A stretch of DNA of 64,000 nucleotides from assembly GCF_900109045.1 (NCBI RefSeq), contig NZ_FNYL01000002.1, positions 793,199-857,198 on the forward strand. The letters run 5' to 3'. The translations under genes and the position numbers were made by a program. This document shows positions 52,521-60,319 of the stretch, piece after piece (the first letter of the stretch is position 1; every line of letters begins with the position of its first letter). Under the pieces are notes generated by a model, which made no database searches, had not been told where the DNA came from, and was given only the letters and a program-made list of their open reading frames with translations. This DNA comes from Dyadobacter sp. SG02 (lineage in GTDB: Bacteria; Bacteroidota; Bacteroidia; Cytophagales; Spirosomataceae).

Positions 52521-52551
52521 TTTGTAATGTAATAGTTACAAACTAATTTTG
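52521..52551 (+). promoter_or_regulatory. Consensus Bacteroidota promoter of the second T9SS gene
   Basis: A -33 TTTG (52521-52524) is followed after exactly 19 bases by TAATTTTG (52544-52551), an exact TAnnTTTG. The start codon at 52588 lies 36 bases downstream. This is the best-matching promoter in the window. Confidence 0.72.
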
Positions 52552-52587
52552 ATTTTACGCTCACCAACTCTATTCAGTTTTCGTACT

Positions 52588-54531
52588 ATGATTGATTTTT
52601 TACATTCTCTGCGTTCAGGCCTGCTCGCCTGCGCAATTTTTTTTGCATTGCCTTTAATATCCCTGGCGCAGGACTGGGAGCATGTGACCAAGTTGATGGC
52701 CAAATATCCCAACGGTAATTCGGCGGCGAGTTCTTCCATGAGTTATGGATATGCCATAAGTATCTCGGGCAACTTCGCTGTGATAGGCGCGAATTCAGAT
52801 TATTACGATGCTTCGGGACTTAATTCGATGCAATGGGCCGGAAGCGCGTTCATTTTGTACAACGACGGCGGAGTTTGGAAGCCTGTGAAAAAGCTCGTAG
52901 CACCTGTGCGGAGCCAGTCTGCGCAATTCGGGACTTCGGTTTCCATAGACGGGGATTACATCGTGATCGGAGAACCCGGCGAGAGACTCGATGGTTCTGC
53001 GAAAGGCTCCGTGTATATCTTCAAGAAAGACCAGGGGGGCGCGGGGAACTGGGGATTGCTGAAACGAATTCAGGCCAATGTACGCAATACGGGCGACAAC
53101 TTCGGATGGGCCGTAGACATCAGCGGCGATCATATCGTCGTTTCGAGCCATTGGTATGACCTTGATGCGAATGACCAAAACGCTTTGAGTGACGCCGGTG
53201 CCGCGTTTATTTACGAGAAGAACTTGGGTGGGGCCGATAACTGGGGGTTGGTGAAAAAAATCACCGCTTCCGTCAGAAGGGCCGATCATAACTTCGGGAC
53301 CTCGATTGCGATCGATGCCGATCAGATAGTCGTAGGCGCGGGAGGCGAGAGACGCGACGCAGCCGAATTGAACCCCCTGGGATATGCCGGGGCAGCTTAT
53401 GTTTTCCGAAAAGATTACGGCGGCAGCAACAATTGGGGGCAGGTGAAGAAACTCACGGCGCCTGTGCGTGCGGCCGATGACAATTTTGGTAATCAGGTTG
53501 ATATTTCCGGCAACAACATCATTGCTGGTGCGCCTTTCGAAGATGAGGATGCAAACGAGCTTAATACCCTTGGCTATGCCGGTTCGGCATACATCTTTTC
53601 GCGGGATTCGGGAGGAAATGAGAACTGGGGCCTCGCGAAGAAAATTACCGCAAGTCAGCGCCAGTTTGAAGCCTATTTCGGTCAACGCGTTGCAATTTCG
53701 GGCAATTTTGCGGCTGTGGGAAGCAGAAGAGATGAGCGGGACGCAAACGGCGCAAATCAGACATACGAGGCGGGCGCTGTATTTTTGTTTGAAGAAAACA
53801 ACGGGGGCACGGGCAACTGGGCACAATTAGCGAAATTCGTTCCACCTGTAAGAGTCTCACAAGATCAGTTTGGCACGGCGGTGGCAATAAACGGGAGATA
53901 CCTGTTCGGCACCTCTATGGGTCGCTATCTGGAACCTGCGGACAACACCTCGGCTACGAATCCCGGCGCTGTCTACGTCTTCCGGCAAGACGACCCACTA
54001 CCCGTAACCCTCGCGAATTTCAACGTCTCCAGAGTCGAAAACCAGGCATTTCTGCAATGGACTACTTCGGCTGAAACCAATACTTCTCATTTTGAAATAC
54101 AAAAGAGCCTGAATGCAAAAGACTGGACGGCAATCGGGACGTGTGAGGCGGCGAAGGAAAGTAAAGCGCTGATCGATTATACGCATTGGGATAACCAACT
54201 GACGGCGGGCAACATTTATTACAGGCTTAAAATGGTGGATCAGGATGGTACTTTTGCGTACAGTAGCATCCGTAACTTGTTGGGGGAGAATGGGGCAGAG
54301 CTCGTCGCCTTTCCGAACCCGGCAACCGACCGGATTTTTATCAAAGCGACCGATTCCAACCAAATTGAATCCGTCGAAATCCGTAATACTACCGGCTTGC
54401 TGGTGTTCGAAACCGCCAAAATGGACGGTGAGGGCATTGCGACAGACAAATTTGCACCGGGGAATTACATTGTTCAAATCCGGAACACCAATGGGACATT
54501 GGTTACCAGGAAGATAACTATTAGCAGATAA
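52588..54531 (+). CDS. Secreted seven-repeat FG-GAP propeller protein with T9SS sorting domain
   Basis: The product has 647 residues from the ATG at 52588, with a signal peptide (cleavage near SLAQ). Seven FG-GAP-type repeats can be counted by their shared core: YAISISGNFAVIGA, GTSVSIDGDYIVIGEPG, GWAVDISGDHIVVSS, GTSIAIDADQIVVGAGG, GNQVDISGNNIIAGAPFE, GQRVAISGNFAAVGS and GTAVAINGRYLFGTS. Seven would close one integrin-like beta-propeller. An FN3-like module (LPVTLANFNVSRVENQAFLQ) and a type A sorting domain (LVAFPNPATDRIFIKATD to RKITISR) follow. The last ~180 residues resemble those of the preceding T9SS protein. The ligand is unknown. Confidence 0.92.
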   Translation: MIDFLHSLRSGLLACAIFFALPLISLAQDWEHVTKLMAKYPNGNSAASSSMSYGYAISISGNFAVIGANSDYYDASGLNSMQWAGSAFILYNDGGVWKPVKKLVAPVRSQSAQFGTSVSIDGDYIVIGEPGERLDGSAKGSVYIFKKDQGGAGNWGLLKRIQANVRNTGDNFGWAVDISGDHIVVSSHWYDLDANDQNALSDAGAAFIYEKNLGGADNWGLVKKITASVRRADHNFGTSIAIDADQIVVGAGGERRDAAELNPLGYAGAAYVFRKDYGGSNNWGQVKKLTAPVRAADDNFGNQVDISGNNIIAGAPFEDEDANELNTLGYAGSAYIFSRDSGGNENWGLAKKITASQRQFEAYFGQRVAISGNFAAVGSRRDERDANGANQTYEAGAVFLFEENNGGTGNWAQLAKFVPPVRVSQDQFGTAVAINGRYLFGTSMGRYLEPADNTSATNPGAVYVFRQDDPLPVTLANFNVSRVENQAFLQWTTSAETNTSHFEIQKSLNAKDWTAIGTCEAAKESKALIDYTHWDNQLTAGNIYYRLKMVDQDGTFAYSSIRNLLGENGAELVAFPNPATDRIFIKATDSNQIESVEIRNTTGLLVFETAKMDGEGIATDKFAPGNYIVQIRNTNGTLVTRKITISR

Positions 54532-54583
54532 GCGGCTGGCTGGCACGGATTTTCCGGTATCGCAGACAGTCCACAAACCATTT

Positions 54584-55894
54584 ATGCCTACAAGAAATAT
54601 CCTTGCACTGCTTGCAACGCTGCTGGTGATCGCCGCAGCCCGTTTATATTTCGTCGAGACCTTCGCCATCCCGCTGCCGTTCTGGGACCAGTGGGATGCC
54701 GAGGGCGACTACCTGCTGCGGCCGTTGCTGGAAGGGCGCCTGCGTTTTGAGCATCTCTGGCAGCCACACAACGAGCACCGCATTTTGCCTACGCGGCTGT
54801 TGTCGCTGCTGATTTTTAGCTTTACGGGCGTGTGGGACAACCTCGTCGAGGCGCGGGTGAATATCCTTGTGGCAGCCTGCATTCCGGCCATTATCCTGCT
54901 ATTTCTAATGCGTCAAAAGGCATTGTACGGCCTTCGCTGGCTCATATTGATTGTGATTATCGCCCAGTTTGCACTACCATTCTCGTTCGAAAACCTGCTG
55001 GTCGGCTTCCAGAGCCAGTTCTATTTTCTGATCATTTTCACGCTTTTAACCATTATTTTGGCCTCGGTTTACCCGGATAGCCTCGTGGCGATGGCCGGTG
55101 TACTGATCCTCTCTTGGCTTAGTGTGCTGACGATGGCTTCGGGCATCCTTACGCCGCTCACGGCGGTCGGTGTATATGCGCTGCATGGATTCCGAAACCG
55201 GGAGGTCAATTGGAAGCATATGGCTTTCGGGCTTGTGCTTGCAGGTGTTTCGGCAGCCGGATATTCCCTGATGCCGCAGATCGAAGGCAACCAAACTTTA
55301 CGTGCCCGCAACATTTCGGAACTGTTCGGCGCATTGCGGTACATTCTGGCGTGGCCGGTTTCGAAAAGCTGGCCTGCGGCGATTGCGTTGTGGAGCCCTG
55401 CCCTCGGAATGGTTCCCTGGCTTCTGCGTGGCCGCTCGCTCACCCGCGCGGACCTGTTCATGGCCGGGTGCGTCATGTGGTCGCTCGCACAGACGCTCGC
55501 GATCGCGTACGGGCGCGGACAGTCGATGGACAATGTTTCTTCGCGCTATACCGAGCTGTTCACGCTCGGATTGATCGGCAATGCGTGGTTTGCGGTTCGC
55601 TTTATCGAGCTCACCAACAAAAACTGGCGCCTGGTCTGGCTCGGCGCCGTCTTTTTCGTTGTTTTCACCCTGGCGCACATTACCCGTCGCAACCGCGATA
55701 TGCGTGCCGTTTACCGTACTTATGATTTGTCGAAAAAACAAGAGATGAATGTGCGTAAATACCTGAAAACCGGCGACCCGTCGGCATTGGTACAGCCCCT
55801 GTTTGAAATACCTTTTCCGGACTCCGTTCGCCTGCGAAGCCTGCTCGATAACCCGACGCTCCGGCCCATTCTGCCGCCGTACCTAAGCCGCTAG
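54584..55894 (+). CDS. Polytopic membrane protein, possible GT-C-type glycosyltransferase
   Basis: The product has 436 residues with about ten hydrophobic helices. Between helices 1 and 2 is a long loop starting FWDQWDAEGDYLLRPLLEGR and containing WQPHNEHRI, reminiscent of the acidic first loop of GT-C enzymes that use lipid-linked sugars. No further family signature was recognised. It starts 52 bases after the second T9SS gene, so the two may be co-transcribed; a role in modifying surface glycans or T9SS cargo would be speculation. Confidence 0.7.
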   Translation: MPTRNILALLATLLVIAAARLYFVETFAIPLPFWDQWDAEGDYLLRPLLEGRLRFEHLWQPHNEHRILPTRLLSLLIFSFTGVWDNLVEARVNILVAACIPAIILLFLMRQKALYGLRWLILIVIIAQFALPFSFENLLVGFQSQFYFLIIFTLLTIILASVYPDSLVAMAGVLILSWLSVLTMASGILTPLTAVGVYALHGFRNREVNWKHMAFGLVLAGVSAAGYSLMPQIEGNQTLRARNISELFGALRYILAWPVSKSWPAAIALWSPALGMVPWLLRGRSLTRADLFMAGCVMWSLAQTLAIAYGRGQSMDNVSSRYTELFTLGLIGNAWFAVRFIELTNKNWRLVWLGAVFFVVFTLAHITRRNRDMRAVYRTYDLSKKQEMNVRKYLKTGDPSALVQPLFEIPFPDSVRLRSLLDNPTLRPILPPYLSR

Positions 55895-55947
55895 CATTTC
55901 TGCGTGCACGCCGTTAAATAACAGAAAAACACGTAGGATAACGATAA

Positions 55948-55978
55948 TTGCTCAACCATGTAAAAAGGGGTAGACTTG
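55948..55978 (+). promoter_or_regulatory. Possible promoter of the DinB-like gene
   Basis: TTG (55948-55950) is followed after 20 bases by TAGACTTG (55971-55978), one mismatch from TAnnTTTG, 21 bases before the start codon. The transcript would have a very short leader. Confidence 0.35.
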
Positions 55979-55999
55979 CGGCCTAATTAAACAAAAGCT

Positions 56000-56602
56000 A
56001 TGAAAATCACGACACTTTTTACTTTGGTTTGCCTCTGCGCAGCCACGCAATGCTTCAGCCAGGAGAAACTCTGGACGGCGGCCGACAAGCAGTACACCAT
56101 CGACAATCTGATCCGCACCCGCGACGCGGTGGTGAAGGAAACAGAAAACCTCACACCCGAGCAATGGGCCTTCCGCGAGTCGCCCGACCGCTGGTCGATC
56201 GGGCAGATTGTGGAGCACCTCGCGCTTTGGGAAATCGTCTGGTCGAGGGAGCTCAGCATCGGCACCCGCAACAAGCCGCAGCCTGAATTGCTCAAAACCA
56301 CCCGGCCGGACAGCTACTACCACGAATTCATCATGGAGCCCAATCCTCACAAAGCCGCAGATATCTCCGCACCGACAGGGTTTATCAAAGGAAAAGACAA
56401 TCTGACGTTCTTTCTCCGTGGCAGAGAGCAAAACCTCAATTTTGTACGCAACAGCGAAGCCGATATGCGGGCCATTTTCGAACTCACCGCCACACCCGAC
56501 CCCCGCAACATGCACCAGGTGCTCATCTACGTGTGGGGGCATACGGACCGCCATTTGCGGCAAATACTGAAAGTGAAGAGCCACGAGTCGTACCCGAAAT
56601 GA
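56000..56602 (+). CDS. Exported DinB-like (DinB_2 superfamily) protein
   Basis: The product has 200 residues. A signal peptide (cleavage near CFSQ) precedes a four-helix DinB_2 bundle: helix 1 LIRTRDAVVKETENLTPEQW, then WSIGQIVEHLALWEIVW with the first metal-binding His, and late YVWGHTDRHLRQILKV with the His-x3-His pair. DinB-fold proteins are usually cytoplasmic metal-dependent thiol transferases or unknown; exported ones are common in Bacteroidota but have no assigned function. It stands alone between a membrane protein and a broken sigma gene. Confidence 0.85.
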   Translation: MKITTLFTLVCLCAATQCFSQEKLWTAADKQYTIDNLIRTRDAVVKETENLTPEQWAFRESPDRWSIGQIVEHLALWEIVWSRELSIGTRNKPQPELLKTTRPDSYYHEFIMEPNPHKAADISAPTGFIKGKDNLTFFLRGREQNLNFVRNSEADMRAIFELTATPDPRNMHQVLIYVWGHTDRHLRQILKVKSHESYPK

Positions 56603-56638
56603 CCGGGGACGGCCGACTGCTCTCTTTATCTGACCATG

Positions 56639-56686
56639 GACCATCGACCATATCGACCACGAAAGTGCGAAATATGGTCGATGGTC
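56639..56686. repeat. 15-bp perfect inverted repeat
   Basis: GACCATCGACCATAT (56639-56653) and its exact complement (56672-56686) are separated by 18 bases. The left arm sits in a short run of GACCATn units. It lies 37 bases after the DinB-like gene and could act as a terminator, though no T tract follows. Confidence 0.65.
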
Positions 56687-56821
56687 TATCGTCGCCACCC
56701 AAATTGTCCCCCAAACCGCAATCAGCCGCGCATCTTCTTCCTTTCTCCCAAAATAAAAATTGTTTAATTATATAAAAACCCGTAGGATTGCATTCCCGAT
56801 ACACTGACGTACCTCTCCTGA

Positions 56822-57169
56822 ATGCAATCCCATCCCGAACACAACCCTGATGACGCCGACTTGTGGAAGTCGTTTCGTACGGGGGATGATGAGGCGTTCG
56901 GGCAAATCGCAAGGCATTACTACAAAAGCCTTTTCAGCTACGGAAGCAAGTTTTCGCGTGATCGCGAGTTTGTCAAAGATTGCATCCAGGAAACGCTCAA
57001 TCAGCAGATCAACCAACTCACCCGCCGCCCGCAGGAGATCATATACCCCCGTTTTTTCGAAAGTATGGATAATGAGGCCATTGCCCAGGTCATGGGAATT
57101 TCACGGCCGGCTGTCGGACGCACGATTCTCCCGAGGAGTTTCTGGCTCTCGTTGTCTTACGAGTTTTAA
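56822..57169 (+). pseudogene. Internally deleted ECF sigma factor gene remnant
   Basis: The 115-residue frame starts like an ECF sigma factor (DADLWKSFRTGDDEAFGQIA, then FSRDREFVKDCIQE, region 2). It jumps directly to the end of region 3/start of region 4 (INQLTRRPQEIIYPRFFES, then MDNEAIAQVMGISRPAV). The roughly 60-70 residues normally found between these parts, including the end of region 2 that contacts the -10 element, are missing, and the C-terminus after PAV diverges, as after a frameshift. It is probably inactive. No anti-sigma gene adjoins it. A functional minimal sigma-like protein is a less likely alternative. Confidence 0.72.
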
Positions 57170-57188
57170 TACTGATGGATGAAAGGAG

Positions 57189-57204
57189 GCAGGGAGTACC
57201 CTGC
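57189..57204 (+). terminator. Small hairpin after the sigma remnant
   Basis: GCAGGG (57189-57194) pairs with CCCTGC (57199-57204) around AGTA, followed by TTTCC. It is a weak candidate terminator. Confidence 0.35.
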
Positions 57205-57258
57205 TTTCCGCTTTGGATGCGCATTCGATGAAAGTCATATATTAAATGGTTCACTTTG

Positions 57259-60156
57259 ATGTACATATCTATGCTTAAACCTTTTCCGATTCCGCGCAAA
57301 AGCCTCGTCTCATCCTTCCGCTGGTCCGCCAAACTGATCACGGTGGCCGCCCTGGCCGCATTTACCATGCAGGACACCGTCACGAAGCCCGATGAAAGCC
57401 GTTTCACACCGGTAGTCCTCGCCGATAACCTCGATGAACCGATGGCATTCGAAGTGTTGCCGGATGGTAGTTCCTACATCGTCGAGCGCAAGGGTGCTTT
57501 GAAGAAATACAACCCGTCGACCAAAACGACCGAGCTGATCGCGACGATTCCTGTTAACACCAAGTATGTAAGCAAGGAAGGCGTATCGCGCGAGGCGGAG
57601 GAAGGCTTAATGGGCATGACCCTTGATCCGAATTTTGCCAAAAACCATTGGATTTACCTCTATTACGCCCACCCGACCGAGAAAAAACACATTCTTGCAC
57701 GCTGGGATATGGTGGACGACCAGTTGGTCGAAACTTCGAAGAAAGTCGTCCTCGAAGTGACTACCCAGCGCGAAGTATGCTGCCACACCGGCGGCGGCAT
57801 GACCTGGGACAAAAACGGTAACCTGTTCCTGACCGTCGGCAACAATACCGGCAACGACCGCGCCGCGCAGACGGACGAACGCCCCGGCCGGGAAAGCTGG
57901 GACGACCAGGGCCATGCGGGTAATACCAACGATTTGAGAGGTAAAATCCTGCGCATTCATCCCGAGCCGGATGGCTCGTACACGATTCCCGAGGGTAATC
58001 TCTATCCCAAAGGCACCGCCAAAACCCGCCCCGAAATTTACTCGATGGGCCACCGCAACCCGTGGCGCATTTCCGTCGATAGCAAGACCGGCTACATTTA
58101 CTGGGGTGAGGTGGGGCCGGATGCCAACGAGGATTCCGAGATCGGGCCAAGAGGTTATGACGAGTTGAACCAGGCGCGCAAGCCTGGTAATTTCGGCTGG
58201 CCTTGGTTTGTGGGTAATGATCAGGCATTTCCGGTTTTTGACTATGGCAACAATAAGCCGGGAGAGAAAAAAGATCCCAAAAACCTGGTCAATACTTCGC
58301 CGAACAATACCGGTTTGAAAGAGTTGTTCCCGACGGCGCCGAGCTTCATTTACTATCCTTACGGCGTTTCCGAAAAATTCCCGGCCGTAGGTTCAGGCTC
58401 GCGCAGCGCGACGGGCGGCCCCATTTACCACCGTACCGATTTCAAGGCACCCAAAAGACCGTGGCCCGCTTACTACGAAAACAAATGGATCGCCGCCGAT
58501 TTCTCCCGCGGTTGGATCATGGCCATCACCATGAATGCAAACGGCGATTACGAATCGATGGAGCGCGTACTGCCCGGTTATCACCCTGTGCAGCCGATCG
58601 ATATCAAATTCGGACCGGACGGTGATCTGTACATTCTCGAATACGGTAGCAATTGGTTCCGCAAAAGCGATAATTCACGCCTCGTGCGCATCGAGTACAA
58701 TGGCGGCAACCGCAAGCCGGTGGTAGCGGCGAGTGCTGAGAAAAAGGGCGGTACAGTGCCATTTGAAACGATTTTGTCTTCCAAAGGAACGAAGGATTTC
58801 GATAACGACGCATTGAAATACAGCTGGAAAGTAACCAGCCCCGGCGTGGTGCCAAAGGTATTTGGTACTGAAAACCCTTCGGTGAAGTTCGATAAAGCGG
58901 GCGTTTACACCGCCACGCTGACGGTAACCGACGCCAAAGGTGCGAGCAACAGCCAGTCCGTGCGCATTATCGCAGGCAATGAGCCGCCGAAAGTGGCGAT
59001 CAGGCTGGACGGTAACAGCACATTTTTCTTTCCCAAAAAAACGATTGGTTATGACGTAACCATTTCGGATAAGGAGGATGGCAGCACTGCCGATGGTAAG
59101 ATCAAGGCCAATCAGGTGGCTGTGAGCATCGATTACACGGCCGAGGGCTTCGACTACGCCGAAGTTGCTCAAAGCCAACGCAGCGTCGATGCGACAACGC
59201 AGTTCGCGGTAGCGCAGACATTGATGGGCAAAAGCGATTGTAAAGTATGTCACCAGCCCGATACCAAGTCGGTAGGGCCTTCATTTGCCGATGTTTCGAA
59301 CAAATACAAAGCCGATCCGGGCGCATTGGACAAGCTCGTGAAAAAGGTACTCGAAGGCGGCTCCGGCGTGTGGGGCGAAGTAGCGATGGCCGCGCACCCG
59401 GCATTACCCGTGGCCGATGCGGAGGTTATTGTGAAATACATTCTGAACAGCACCGAAAAAACGCTGTCGACATTGCCGCTGGAAGGGAAGTATACCCCGC
59501 AAATCCCGAAGGCCGACAATGGCAAAGGCTCGGTCATCATCCGCGCCGCCTACACCGACCGTCCTGTGGGCACCACGAAAGCAGTTCCGGCCCAAACTAC
59601 CGAGGAAATGATCGTTCTCCGCAGCCCCGAGCTGAATGCAGCGGAAGCGCCCGTAACCAAGGGTGTCGAAACAAAAGCATTGGGTGTGGCCGGGCAGGGA
59701 TTTGCCGTGGTCGCATTTGAAAACAGCTACATCGCATTCCCGTCCATCGACCTCACCGGCATCGATTCCCTCGAACTCAATGCCGCCGCCCAGCAACGGG
59801 AAGGCAGCGTGGGAGGTACCATCGAAATCCGCCTCGGCTCACCGACCGGCACCCTGATCGGCCAGCAGAAATTGGCCGTCGCCAAACCGGTGGATGTGGC
59901 CAAAATGATGGCCGAATTGGAGAATGGCGCAAAGAAAGAAGGTTCAGGCGCAGCCGGAGCTGCGGCCGCGCCGGCAGCACAAGCGCCTAAGCCAGCCCCG
60001 GCACCCAGAACCCGTTTCGTCCAGCCTCCGGTCCGCATTGGCTTGCAACCGACCAGCGGCAAGCAGGATATTTACCTCGTATTCCGGAACGCGGAAGCCA
60101 AGCCCATCGAGCCGCTGATGTCGTTTTCGAGAATCAAGTTTAAAAACAAACCTTAA
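57259..60156 (+). CDS. PQQ-type sugar dehydrogenase with PKD domain, cytochrome c domain and CBM6-like C-terminus
   Basis: The product has 965 residues from the ATG at 57259; an in-frame ATG at 57271 is a possible alternative. After a signal sequence, a glucose/sorbosone dehydrogenase propeller spans about residues 45-460 (LDEPMAFEVLPDGSSYIVER, HTGGGMTWDKNGNLFLTVGN, EYGSNWFRKSDNSRLVRIEY). A PKD domain follows at about 475-570 (KDFDNDALKYSWKVTSPGVV). A cytochrome c domain has CKVCH near residue 661. The C-terminal CBM6-like beta-sandwich (YIAFPSIDLTGIDSLELNAA) is split by an Ala/Pro-rich stretch near residues 890-920. It probably binds a polysaccharide or released sugar and oxidises it in the periplasm. 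The substrate is unknown. Confidence 0.9.
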   Translation: MYISMLKPFPIPRKSLVSSFRWSAKLITVAALAAFTMQDTVTKPDESRFTPVVLADNLDEPMAFEVLPDGSSYIVERKGALKKYNPSTKTTELIATIPVNTKYVSKEGVSREAEEGLMGMTLDPNFAKNHWIYLYYAHPTEKKHILARWDMVDDQLVETSKKVVLEVTTQREVCCHTGGGMTWDKNGNLFLTVGNNTGNDRAAQTDERPGRESWDDQGHAGNTNDLRGKILRIHPEPDGSYTIPEGNLYPKGTAKTRPEIYSMGHRNPWRISVDSKTGYIYWGEVGPDANEDSEIGPRGYDELNQARKPGNFGWPWFVGNDQAFPVFDYGNNKPGEKKDPKNLVNTSPNNTGLKELFPTAPSFIYYPYGVSEKFPAVGSGSRSATGGPIYHRTDFKAPKRPWPAYYENKWIAADFSRGWIMAITMNANGDYESMERVLPGYHPVQPIDIKFGPDGDLYILEYGSNWFRKSDNSRLVRIEYNGGNRKPVVAASAEKKGGTVPFETILSSKGTKDFDNDALKYSWKVTSPGVVPKVFGTENPSVKFDKAGVYTATLTVTDAKGASNSQSVRIIAGNEPPKVAIRLDGNSTFFFPKKTIGYDVTISDKEDGSTADGKIKANQVAVSIDYTAEGFDYAEVAQSQRSVDATTQFAVAQTLMGKSDCKVCHQPDTKSVGPSFADVSNKYKADPGALDKLVKKVLEGGSGVWGEVAMAAHPALPVADAEVIVKYILNSTEKTLSTLPLEGKYTPQIPKADNGKGSVIIRAAYTDRPVGTTKAVPAQTTEEMIVLRSPELNAAEAPVTKGVETKALGVAGQGFAVVAFENSYIAFPSIDLTGIDSLELNAAAQQREGSVGGTIEIRLGSPTGTLIGQQKLAVAKPVDVAKMMAELENGAKKEGSGAAGAAAAPAAQAPKPAPAPRTRFVQPPVRIGLQPTSGKQDIYLVFRNAEAKPIEPLMSFSRIKFKNKP

Positions 60157-60262
60157 TCCATTTCGAAGCGGCGCAAATCGCCGGGTTGAAATACTTTTTT
60201 GTAGAATACGACCTCGCGCCGGGCATCGAAACCGTGGAGACTTGTTATAAAAACCTGCAAAA

Positions 60263-60292
60263 AATCCTGGCCTGACGGTCCAGACCAGGATT
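60263..60292. terminator. Hairpin between convergent genes
   Basis: AATCCTGG (60263-60270) pairs with CCAGGATT (60285-60292) around 14 bases, with A residues on the left and none or few T residues on the right. On the minus strand it is followed by a T run, so it best serves the leftward ASPIC/UnbV gene. Confidence 0.5.
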
Positions 60293-60319
60293 CAAAAGCA
60301 TACGTCTTTCCGAAGCGCC

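Noticed and set aside
60157..60319. A protein-like minus-strand frame in the gap after the ASPIC/UnbV gene (reading FESWSGPSGQDFLQVF and ending RRFEMD)
   Set aside because: It has no start codon of its own and lies in another frame from the upstream gene. It includes the hairpin at 60263-60292. It could be a lost C-terminal extension, but about 50 codons are not enough to decide.
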